Below are positions 1 to 4,811 of a DNA stretch of 5,312 nt, piece by piece. Position 1 is the stretch's first letter. Each line of letters begins with the position of its first letter. A model generated the notes under the pieces. It had not been told where the DNA came from, searched no databases, and saw only the letters and a program-made list of their open reading frames with translations. This DNA is from Burkholderiales bacterium (lineage in GTDB: Bacteria; Pseudomonadota; Gammaproteobacteria; Burkholderiales; SG8-41), in contig SYEN01000408.1 of the NCBI GenBank assembly GCA_005800795.1, forward strand, positions 1 through 5,312. Direction: 5' to 3'. A program made the position numbers and the translations under genes.

Positions 1-345
1 AAGAATTTCGCCATCAACGCCGTCACGATCCATCGCTTTCAGGCGCTCCGCCGGATCGTAGACGCTCATGGGCACTTCTTCCCAACGCTGTGGGAAGGTG
101 CGGCGCATCGGGTCGTTCATCGCCGTCGGGCAGTTGACCGTGCCACGTTCACCGACCACCTTGCCATTGATAAACCAACGCTCCACGGGCTTCTCGGAGG
201 CACGAACCATGTGCGATTTGTCGATGGTTTCACGCACTTGCGGAATGGCGTCGCCCCACTTCGCTTTGGACATGCGGCTGGTCCAGTTATCTTTGTGCAA
301 TTGGGCGTGTGAATCGCAGCTGATCAATCCGTATTTGATTTTCAT
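1..345 (-). CDS. Amidohydrolase-2 family metal-dependent hydrolase, N-terminal part (cut by window edge)
   Basis: The first 115 residues of a predicted TIM-barrel metal-dependent hydrolase are visible; the rest lies beyond the left edge. Seen: the start is ISCDSH with Asp11 and His13, matching the first metal-binding strand (DxH) of the amidohydrolase-2 family (PF04909). It is followed by NWTSRMSKAKWGDAIPQV, of the kind seen in members that begin 'DSHxxEPxxLW', and by MDRDGVDGEIL at residues 105-115, the usual 'MDxxGVDxxxL' block before the second barrel strand. The position after the DSH motif holds Gln15, where other members have His or Glu. Family members hydrolyse or decarboxylate cyclic and aromatic acids, lactones or amides in the cytoplasm; the substrate cannot be named from this fragment. 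The ATG at 345 is supported by an AAGGA ribosome-binding site about 9 bases upstream. The gene is divergent from the small Cys-rich ORF. Family assignment is fairly sure, function is not. Confidence 0.82.
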   Translation of the reverse strand, partial: MKIKYGLISCDSHAQLHKDNWTSRMSKAKWGDAIPQVRETIDKSHMVRASEKPVERWFINGKVVGERGTVNCPTAMNDPMRRTFPQRWEEVPMSVYDPAERLKAMDRDGVDGEIL

Positions 346-450
346 GGCCTCATTTCCTTCAACCCGATGTGGGCAAACAAGTTTCGACCGCCGAGAATTC
401 TGAATTTCTGAATCACGAATCTTGCGAGCCGGCGGGGACGCTCGTCCATG

Positions 451-456
451 AATATA
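451..456 (-). promoter_or_regulatory. Weak candidate -10 box (TATATT) for the amidohydrolase gene
   Basis: Read on the minus strand, TATATT (5 of 6 matches to TATAAT) lies about 100 bases before the amidohydrolase ATG. It is preceded by a T7-A3 run, but no hexamer resembling TTGACA lies at the right spacing. It is the best promoter-like string on this strand in the divergent region, and it is weak. Confidence 0.22.
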
Positions 457-542
457 GCGCACTTTGCTTTAAAAAAACCAGCCGACAGCACCTACTATCA
501 CATAGTGGCCAATTCAAAATAGCGAGTCCTGTCCAATCAGAG

Positions 543-571
543 TAGCCACGAAGTCCGGCCACCGGTAGAAT
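543..571 (+). promoter_or_regulatory. Candidate sigma-70-type promoter for the small Cys-rich ORF
   Basis: TAGCCA at 543-548 (4 of 6 to TTGACA) and TAGAAT at 566-571 (5 of 6 to TATAAT) are separated by exactly 17 bases. Transcription would begin near 578, giving a leader of about 84 bases before the ATG at 662. An 8-bp inverted repeat encloses the -10 box. The prediction rests on hexamer matching only. Confidence 0.3.
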
Positions 572-590
572 AATATGCGCATGTGGCCGG
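555..590. repeat. Perfect 8-bp inverted repeat CCGGCCAC / GTGGCCGG around the candidate -10 box
   Basis: CCGGCCAC at 555-562 and its exact reverse complement GTGGCCGG at 583-590 are separated by 20 bases that contain the candidate -10 box. If transcription starts near 578, only the right arm would be in the RNA, which suggests a DNA operator rather than an RNA hairpin. No known regulator consensus was recognised. Confidence 0.45.
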
Positions 591-648
591 TTGTAGGCGC
601 GCAGTACGCGAACCAGAATGCCTGCCCATCGTCCGCAAACAATTCAAT

Positions 649-652
649 GGAG
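649..652 (+). promoter_or_regulatory. Ribosome-binding site GGAG deciding the start at 662
   Basis: GGAG lies 9 bases before the ATG at 662. The same frame is open back to 569 with further ATG codons at 575, 581 and 647, but none of these has a Shine-Dalgarno match at a usable distance. This makes 662 the best start for the small Cys-rich ORF. Confidence 0.5.
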
Positions 653-661
653 CCTATTGAT

Positions 662-853
662 ATGAGCGATGAATCGGCCGCAGCGGTGATTCCAGATATT
701 GAACCATTGCCGCCACGCGAGCCTGAAGCCATCGAGTGTTGAGGCAGCGGTTGTGCACCGTGTGTGTACGACGTCTACTGGGAAGCGGTTGAGCGCTACG
801 AGGGCGAACTGGCGGCGTGGAAGGCCAGGAACGGAAAGGCCGCCGCGAGCTGA
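662..853 (+). CDS. Oxidoreductase-like (OXLD1/PF09791-type) small Cys-rich protein with an in-frame TGA: candidate selenoprotein or nonsense pseudogene
   Basis: If the TGA at 740-742 is read through, this frame gives 63 residues. They are an acidic Pro-rich N-terminus (IEPLPPREPEAIEC, ending at residue 26), the TGA as residue 27, then GSGCAPCVYDVYWEAVERYE, then ELAAWKARNGKAAAS and a TGA stop at 851-853. The family (oxidoreductase-like domain, as in human OXLD1) carries Pro-rich sequence, then C-C-x-S-G-C-x-x-C-V-x-D-x-Y, then a short acidic helix. Every block matches here in one unbroken frame, and the TGA falls exactly on the second Cys. The family function is unknown; a redox or metal-binding role is inferred from its Cys cluster. 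Codons on both sides fit the family with no frameshift or other damage. Possible readings are a recent nonsense change from TGC or TGT, a sequencing error, or selenocysteine insertion. No strong SECIS hairpin is seen: CGGT/ACCG at 748-760 has its loop only about 9 bases after the TGA. Without read-through the product is 26 residues and lacks most of the motif. Homology to the family is fairly sure; its status as a working gene is open. Confidence 0.68.
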
Positions 854-866
854 CGCTACATCCGCT

Positions 867-899
867 CGCGGCGCGCTATCAGATCAACAGCGCGTTGTG
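867..899 (+). terminator. Stem-loop just after the small Cys-rich ORF (terminator-like, no U-tract)
   Basis: CGCGCT at 872-877 pairs perfectly with AGCGCG at 889-894 across an 11-base loop. The stem extends outward to 867/899 through two more C-G pairs and three G-U pairs, for 11 pairs in all. It starts 13 bases after the TGA stop at 851-853. What follows is TGGGCTTTCG, not a run of T, so it is not a canonical intrinsic terminator. It may stabilise the 3' end of the RNA or act with Rho. Confidence 0.35.
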
Positions 900-943
900 C
901 TGGGCTTTCGAAATCTGCGGAAAAGTGCCACAAATTGCTCACG

Positions 944-956
944 GCAGCCAGGCTGC
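944..956. repeat. 13-bp palindrome GCAGCC-A-GGCTGC before the Bug gene
   Basis: A perfect dyad of 6-bp arms around one central base overlaps the candidate -35 hexamer at 954-959. Its short centre favours a protein-binding site over an RNA hairpin. It could be an operator for the binding-protein gene; no regulator gene is in the window. Confidence 0.35.
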
Positions 957-983
957 ACAAATCAGCAGACTAGAAATTATTAT
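954..983 (+). promoter_or_regulatory. Candidate promoter of the Bug/TctC gene
   Basis: TGCACA at 954-959 (4 of 6 to TTGACA) and TATTAT at 978-983 (5 of 6 to TATAAT) are 18 bases apart. They lie in a conspicuously A/T-rich stretch (about 971-1005) in otherwise GC-rich DNA. An alternative -10 is TATAAA at 983-988, which lacks a -35 partner. The leader would be roughly 105 bases. Confidence 0.32.
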
Positions 984-1040
984 ATAAATCAATTACTTAC
1001 AAATAGTGATTGCGATGCTTTGCAGAAAATTCAGGAGCTA

Positions 1041-1060
1041 GCGAGAAGTTGGCGAGAAGT
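1041..1060 (+). repeat. Direct repeat GCGAGAAGT x2 in the Bug gene leader
   Basis: Two identical 9-mers at 1041-1049 and 1052-1060 are separated by two bases, an 11-base period close to one helical turn. They end 35 bases before the ATG of the binding-protein gene. The spacing suits tandem binding of a regulator on one DNA face, or they may be a small slippage duplication. Confidence 0.35.
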
Positions 1061-1095
1061 AATTCGTAGACTCCCTTAAGATCAGGAGTAACGCA

Positions 1096-2133
1096 ATGAG
1101 CATACGCACGTGGGCAGGACAGCAGCTTCGTGGGACATTGGGACAGGGAAGCCCACGCAATGCGCCGCGCAAGTACGCGGTACCCGTAGCGCTGATTGTC
1201 CTGGGCGCGCTGTCCACCGCCGGCGCCATCGCACAGCAGGACTTCCCCAACAAACCGATACGCTTTATTTCACCGTACGCGCCGGGTGGCAGCACCAGTT
1301 TTACCGCGCGACTGATTGCGCAGCATCTCAACGAGGTATGGGGACAACCGGTCGTGGTGGATAACCGGCCCGGTGCCAATACGGTTATCGGCACACAGTT
1401 GACGGTGAAATCGCGCCCCGACGGCTATACGATCATGACCCTTGGCGGTACGCTGGCTGGCAACTACTGGCTGGTTAAAACGCCTTACGACGCGATCAAG
1501 GACATCGCACCGATCGGCACACTGCTGAGCTATGAAAACGTGCTGGTCGTGCCGCCGTCGCTGGCAGGCAATTCAGTGGCGGAACTGGTGGCCATGGCCA
1601 AAGCAAAACCCAATCAATTGACCTTCGGCACGTCCAGCACCGGTGGCCCCACCCACCTGCTGGCGGAGCTGTTCAACGTCTCGGCAGGGATCAAAACGCG
1701 GCATATTCCATACAAGGGAGGCGCACCTGCGGTCGTCGATTTGATGGGTGGGCACATACAGATTTTTTTCTCGAATCCCGCCAACGTTGCCACGGTGATT
1801 CGCAGCGGGCGATTGAAGGCGCTGGCTGTCACGGGCCAGACTCGTGTGAACGCGTTCCCCGACACGCCGACATTCGTCGAAGCAGGCCTGCCGGCAATGA
1901 CACTGACCAACTGGCAAGGCGTAGGCGGCCCAGCCGGGATCCCCAAGTCCATTATCGAAAAAATGTCGGCCGAAATCCGTAAACTTGCCGCCTCGCCAGA
2001 CGCCAAAGATAAACTGGCATCGCAGGGCTTTGACGCCTTTTACAACAACGCCGAACGCACCGCCGAGCTCATCAAAATTGATATTGCGCGCTACGGCAAG
2101 ATCATCAAGGAAGCCAATATCAAAATCGAGTAA
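1096..2133 (+). CDS. Bug/TctC family tripartite tricarboxylate transporter substrate-binding protein
   Basis: Predicted periplasmic solute-binding protein of 345 residues, the usual length for the family (PF03401). Seen: a positively charged N-terminus with Arg25-Lys26, a hydrophobic segment at about residues 29-44 and a likely signal-peptidase site after Ala-Ile-Ala46. The mature part opens with FPNKPIRFISPYAPGGSTS, then has GQPVVVDNRPGANTVIGT (83-100) and RPDGYTIM (107-114). GTSSTGGPTHLLAELF (178-193) forms the second ligand-pocket region, and FPDTPTFVEAGLP (254-266) is typical near the hinge and C-terminal lobe. In many relatives PGGSTD carries an Asp in the first pocket loop; here that position is Ser69. 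The ligand is probably a carboxylate or similar small acid, but it cannot be deduced. No tctA or tctB membrane genes adjoin, so it is an orphan like many Bug proteins. AGGAG at 1084-1088, 7 bases before the ATG, supports the start. The long leader carries repeats and a candidate promoter. Confidence 0.95.
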   Translation: MSIRTWAGQQLRGTLGQGSPRNAPRKYAVPVALIVLGALSTAGAIAQQDFPNKPIRFISPYAPGGSTSFTARLIAQHLNEVWGQPVVVDNRPGANTVIGTQLTVKSRPDGYTIMTLGGTLAGNYWLVKTPYDAIKDIAPIGTLLSYENVLVVPPSLAGNSVAELVAMAKAKPNQLTFGTSSTGGPTHLLAELFNVSAGIKTRHIPYKGGAPAVVDLMGGHIQIFFSNPANVATVIRSGRLKALAVTGQTRVNAFPDTPTFVEAGLPAMTLTNWQGVGGPAGIPKSIIEKMSAEIRKLAASPDAKDKLASQGFDAFYNNAERTAELIKIDIARYGKIIKEANIKIE

Positions 2134-2147
2134 GCGTGGGACAGGGC

Positions 2148-2153
2148 TATAAT
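2148..2153 (+). promoter_or_regulatory. Perfect -10 box TATAAT upstream of moeA
   Basis: TATAAT lies 14 bases after the Bug gene stop codon. It is flanked by GGG (2144-2146) and CCC (2155-2157), forming a small dyad. The hexamer 17 bases upstream (ATCGAG) is a poor -35, so an activator or a relaxed promoter is needed if the site is real. It implies that transcription starts near 2160, after the GTG at 2136 and before the ATG at 2223. Confidence 0.42.
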
Positions 2154-2222
2154 TCCCGCATACGCAATGCCGCGTTCCGGCCGGCAACCCGCTTGGCCCA
2201 ATCTCAACCGGACTCGACTTCC

Positions 2223-3494
2223 ATGACTGAACCCGCCACCCTCCGCGACGCCAGTTGCGCCGATGACTACGATCCGAATTCCATGCCTGTGGACAAGGCG
2301 CGGGCGTTGATCCGGCAATTTTTGACACCGCTCACCGCCACCGAGCGCCTGCCCGTGCGCAGCGCCTTGAATCGCGTGCTGGCCGAAGACGTGATTTCGC
2401 CCATCAATGTGCCCGCACACGATAACTCTGCCATGGACGGCTTTGCGGTGCGCTTTGCGGATCTGAAAGCTGACGGCGAAGTCACGCTGAAAGTCGCGGG
2501 TTCGTCGTTCGCCGGCAAACCGTTTGCCGGCAAAATGAGCGCAGGGGACGCGGTGCGCATCATGACTGGCGCGGTGATGCCGCCGGAAGCCGATACCATC
2601 GTGATGCAGGAACACGCGCAAGCCAGGGATGGCAAAGTCGCCATCGGCAAAGGACATCGTCTCAATCAGAATTTGCGCCGCGCGGGCGAAGATCTCGCCA
2701 TCGGACAAGTGGCGCTGACGCGCGGACTTCCGTTGCGCCCGGCGGAAATCGGACTGATTTCGTCCATCGGCATCGGCGAAGTCACGGTGTTTCGCAAACT
2801 GCGCGTGGCGTTTTTCTCCACGGGCGATGAGCTGGTGTCCATCGGCAGTGTGCCCGGCGCGGGGCAGATTTTTGATAGTAACCGCTACACCATACACGGC
2901 ATGTTGACGCGCCTGAATTGCGAAATCATTGACATGGGTGTGATCCGCGATGATCCTGCGCTGATCGAAGCCGCGTTCAGGCAGGCAGCAGCCAATGCCG
3001 ACGTGGTGATCACCAGCGGCGGCGTGTCAGTGGGCGAAGCCGATTTTGTGAAGGACATGCTCAACAAACTCGGCGAAGTTCTCTTCTGGAAAATCGCCAT
3101 GAAACCCGGCCGCCCGCTCGCCTACGGCAAAATCGGCGGCGCGCATTTCTTCGGCCTGCCAGGCAACCCGGTGTCAGTGATGGTGACGTTCTACCAGTTC
3201 GTGCGCGATGCGATGCTGACGCTCTCCGGCCAGAACCCGGTGCCGCCGCTGCCGACCTTCAAGGTGCCGTGCACGTCTGTGCTGAAAAAAGCACCGGGCC
3301 GCACCGAGTTTCAGCGCGGCATTTTGTCGCGGGACGAGGCCGGCGCGTGGAGCGTGCGTGTCACTGGCGAACAAGGCTCCGGCATTTTGCGTTCGATGGC
3401 CGAAGCCAACTGCTTCATTATTTTGCCGACCGATCAGGGAAACGTGACATCGGGCGCGCTGGTGGACGTGCAGGTGATGGAAGGCTCAGTGTAA
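2223..3494 (+). CDS. moeA: Molybdopterin molybdenumtransferase MoeA
   Basis: MoeA inserts molybdate into adenylylated molybdopterin to give active molybdenum cofactor in the cytoplasm. From the ATG at 2223 it is 423 residues, against 411 in E. coli. Motifs in order: DNSAMDGFAVR at 67-77, whose Asp72 aligns with E. coli Asp59, a residue needed for activity; RIMTGAVMPP at 112-121; FSTGDEL at 198-204; DSNRYTI at 218-224; TSGGVSVGEADFVKD at 264-278 (MoCF domain); KPGRPLAYG at 294-302; GLPGNPVSV at 311-319; then the C-terminal beta domain with PGRTEFQRG. All domains are present and nothing is truncated. The frame is open upstream to a GTG at 2136, but that would add 29 residues with no counterpart in E. 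coli MoeA and lies before the TATAAT box, so I prefer 2223. No strong Shine-Dalgarno site precedes 2223, and ATG 2283 is a second option. No other Moco gene adjoins. It converges on the HD-GYP gene, with 35 bases between the two stop codons. Confidence 0.96.
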   Translation: MTEPATLRDASCADDYDPNSMPVDKARALIRQFLTPLTATERLPVRSALNRVLAEDVISPINVPAHDNSAMDGFAVRFADLKADGEVTLKVAGSSFAGKPFAGKMSAGDAVRIMTGAVMPPEADTIVMQEHAQARDGKVAIGKGHRLNQNLRRAGEDLAIGQVALTRGLPLRPAEIGLISSIGIGEVTVFRKLRVAFFSTGDELVSIGSVPGAGQIFDSNRYTIHGMLTRLNCEIIDMGVIRDDPALIEAAFRQAAANADVVITSGGVSVGEADFVKDMLNKLGEVLFWKIAMKPGRPLAYGKIGGAHFFGLPGNPVSVMVTFYQFVRDAMLTLSGQNPVPPLPTFKVPCTSVLKKAPGRTEFQRGILSRDEAGAWSVRVTGEQGSGILRSMAEANCFIILPTDQGNVTSGALVDVQVMEGSV

Positions 3495-3529
3495 CTATTT
3501 GTTTTTATTGATATTTTTCGGCAGCCGGT
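3495..3529. other. Convergent gap between moeA and the HD-GYP gene, no clear terminator
   Basis: The 35 bases between the two TAA stops contain T runs on the plus strand, but no stem precedes them. The small CGGCAGCCG element is too short to fold. I see no intrinsic terminator for either gene, so convergent transcripts may overlap or end by Rho. Confidence 0.5.
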
Positions 3530-4669
3530 TTACGCAGCCTTCTGCGGCGGATCGCGATGCAGATCCACCGGGTCAGCGTAGCGCTGCCGAATCTCTTCGA
3601 TCCTGGGCAGGATACTCACAAAGGTATTGACCAGATTCGGATCAAAATGGGTACCGGCGTTTTCCTGTAGATACTTCACCGCGGTTTCCACCGTCCACGC
3701 GACCTTGTAGGGGCGGATCGAAGTCAGGGCATCAAACACATCGCAGATCGCGACGATGCGCGCTTCCACCGGAATCGACTCGCCGCGCAGCTCGTGCGGA
3801 TAACCAGTGCCATCCCACTTTTCATGGTGATTCTGCGCGATGGAACACGCCACTCGCAGCAACGGCGCGGGATGATTGGCCAGCATTTCCACGCCGAAGT
3901 CGACATGCTTGCGCATGATCACCTGCTCGTCGTCAGTATGACGGCCCTTCTTAAGCAGAATGTGATCCGGTACGCCGATTTTTCCAATGTCGTGCAGCGG
4001 GCTCGCCATGTAAATCATTTCGGTCAGATGCGCGTCCAGCCCAATCGCCTCGGCCAGCAGGCGGCAGCTGTGACCAACGCGCGTCACGTGGTTGCCGGTA
4101 TCGCTGTCGCGGAAATCGCCGGCTTTCGCCAGGCGCCGCAAAATATCGGTCTGCGTTTCTTTCAGTTCCGCAGTACGCTCGGCGACCTTTTGTTCGAGAA
4201 TTTCATTTTGCCGTTCGCGCTCGCTGTAGAGCATACGCACTTCGAGATGGTTGTGTATGCGGTGCGCAAACTCTGCTTCCACGAATGGCTTGGAAATGTA
4301 ATCACGAGCGCCTTCACTCAGCGCCTGCAGTCGCACCTGCGCGCCTTCGTGGGCCGTCAACACGATCACCGGCATGAACGCGCCGTTCAGCACCCCCTTG
4401 AGCTGGCGCATCACGCCAACGCCGTTCAGCACCGGCATTTCCATATCAAGGAGGATCAGATCGTGAGCTTGCTTGGCGTACGCAGGCGTCACCGAGGTCG
4501 GGTCTTCAGTCAACTCAACGTTGGTATAACCCTGCTTGCGCAGCATGACTTCCATCAAATCAAGCTGGTCGGGATTATCATCAACCACCAGAATGCGCGC
4601 GGCACGAATTCTGGCGTCCAGATCGTCATGCCCGCCTTCGTTTGTGCCCTTGCCTGTCACCGCTAGCAC
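3530..4669 (-). CDS. Response regulator with REC and HD-GYP domains (predicted cyclic di-GMP phosphodiesterase)
   Basis: A 379-residue cytoplasmic two-component output protein with RpfG-like domain order and size. Receiver domain at about 24-140: acidic pair Asp30-Asp31, phospho-acceptor Asp75 in LILLDMEMP, Thr105 and Lys127 (SKPF). A charged helix at about 146-180 (RERQNEILEQKVAERTAELK) probably forms a coiled-coil linker or dimer stalk. HD-GYP domain at about 176-365: TGNHVTRVG (His194), the HD pair His226-Asp227 in PLHDIGK, KHVDFG (His256), HHEKWDGTGYP (281-291, with GYP at 289-291), and AICDVFDALTS with Asp310, followed by RPYK. All residues expected for metal binding and catalysis are present, so hydrolysis of cyclic di-GMP is the likely output, controlled by phosphorylation from an unseen histidine kinase. 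The start is GTG: 4669 has AGG 5-6 bases upstream. An in-frame GTG at 4660 (three residues shorter) has AAGG at better spacing, so either is possible. There is no ATG before residue 39. Confidence 0.94.
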   Translation of the reverse strand: MLAVTGKGTNEGGHDDLDARIRAARILVVDDNPDQLDLMEVMLRKQGYTNVELTEDPTSVTPAYAKQAHDLILLDMEMPVLNGVGVMRQLKGVLNGAFMPVIVLTAHEGAQVRLQALSEGARDYISKPFVEAEFAHRIHNHLEVRMLYSERERQNEILEQKVAERTAELKETQTDILRRLAKAGDFRDSDTGNHVTRVGHSCRLLAEAIGLDAHLTEMIYMASPLHDIGKIGVPDHILLKKGRHTDDEQVIMRKHVDFGVEMLANHPAPLLRVACSIAQNHHEKWDGTGYPHELRGESIPVEARIVAICDVFDALTSIRPYKVAWTVETAVKYLQENAGTHFDPNLVNTFVSILPRIEEIRQRYADPVDLHRDPPQKAA

Positions 4670-4704
4670 CTTTGCCTGAATTCCAGTGAATGAACATTAT
4701 GGCG

Positions 4705-4737
4705 TTGCCGAGAGAGCAATTTACGAGTACTCGGCAA
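4705..4737. repeat. Perfect 8-bp inverted repeat TTGCCGAG / CTCGGCAA upstream of the HD-GYP gene
   Basis: The arms at 4705-4712 and 4730-4737 are exact reverse complements, separated by 17 bases. The palindrome GAGTACTC (4725-4732) overlaps the right arm. The dyad encloses the candidate minus-strand -10 box, a layout typical of an operator. A 5' leader hairpin is less likely because the predicted transcription start falls near 4711, inside the left arm. Confidence 0.5.
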
Positions 4738-4746
4738 TCTTTACAA
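4718..4746 (-). promoter_or_regulatory. Candidate promoter of the HD-GYP regulator gene
   Basis: On the minus strand TTGTAA (4741-4746, 4 of 6 to TTGACA) is followed after exactly 17 bases by TAAATT (4718-4723, 4 of 6 to TATAAT). This would give a leader of about 40 bases before the GTG at 4669. Two copies of TTTACA (4740-4745 and 4751-4756, plus strand, 11-base period) cover the -35 side and could be part of a regulator site. Confidence 0.33.
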
Positions 4747-4778
4747 CATGTTTACAGATGATATGCAATTGCAAGGAA

Positions 4779-4802
4779 GCAGGCGTCTGATTGTTGTCCT
4801 GC
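4779..4802 (-). terminator. Very weak stem-loop after the Gfo/Idh/MocA gene
   Basis: GCAGG and CCTGC can pair across a 14-base loop just downstream (minus strand) of the TAA at 4812-4814, followed by TTCCTT. The stem is only 5 bp and the T-tract is interrupted, so termination here is doubtful. Confidence 0.15.
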
Positions 4803-4811
4803 CGTGAGTTT

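Larger units (their letters stand above)
346..661. other. Divergent intergenic region, 316 bp, no credible gene
   Basis: This stretch separates the amidohydrolase gene from the small plus-strand ORF. It holds small inverted repeats: GGACG-CT-CGTCC (436-447), ACTAT-CAC-ATAGT (494-506) and a longer one at 555-590 listed separately. It also holds an A7 run at 471-477 and weak promoter candidates in both directions. The short frames that cross it have no recognisable motif and I treat them as noise. Confidence 0.6.

Noticed and set aside
514..732. 72-residue minus-strand frame in the divergent region
   Set aside because: It is antisense to the candidate promoter and the start of the Cys-rich ORF. 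No motif is seen and the composition looks like a shadow.
748..760. CGGT-TGTGC-ACCG hairpin as the SECIS of the TGA at 740-742
   Set aside because: The stem is 4 bp plus one G-U, and the loop begins only about 9 bases after the TGA, too close for known bacterial SECIS elements. It is kept only as a caveat to the selenoprotein idea.
851..973. Second possible TGA read-through at 851-853, with the following hairpin as a SECIS
   Set aside because: The loop distance is acceptable, but the first two loop bases are A and T with no G. The extension to the TAG at 971-973 looks non-coding, and the family normally ends near this point.
699..1079. 126-residue plus-strand frame overlapping the Cys-rich ORF
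   Set aside because: It overlaps the motif-matching frame out of phase, has no recognisable domain, and runs through the A/T-rich promoter stretch, stem-loop and repeats. No ribosome-binding site suits it.
1573..2328. 251-residue minus-strand frame across the Bug gene and moeA start
   Set aside because: It is a shadow of two well-supported genes, shows no domain, and crosses the intergenic TATAAT region.
2508..2537. Apparent 15-bp tandem repeat in moeA coding FAGKP-FAGKM
   Set aside because: Alignment with E. coli MoeA from memory shows no extra residues here (SFAGQPYHGEW has the same length), so it is sequence resemblance, not a duplication.
2091..2897. 268-residue minus-strand frame antisense to moeA
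   Set aside because: It is rich in His, Arg and Gly, as expected from the reverse of GC-rich coding DNA, and has no recognisable family.
3794..4666. 290-residue plus-strand frame antisense to the HD-GYP gene
   Set aside because: It lies opposite a gene with a complete set of REC and HD-GYP residues. Its His/Arg/Gln-rich translation is typical of a reverse-strand shadow.
4764..4773. 10-bp palindrome TGCAATTGCA upstream of the HD-GYP gene
   Set aside because: It is exact but short and of simple composition, lies away from the best promoter pair, and has no repeat partner. It is likely chance.
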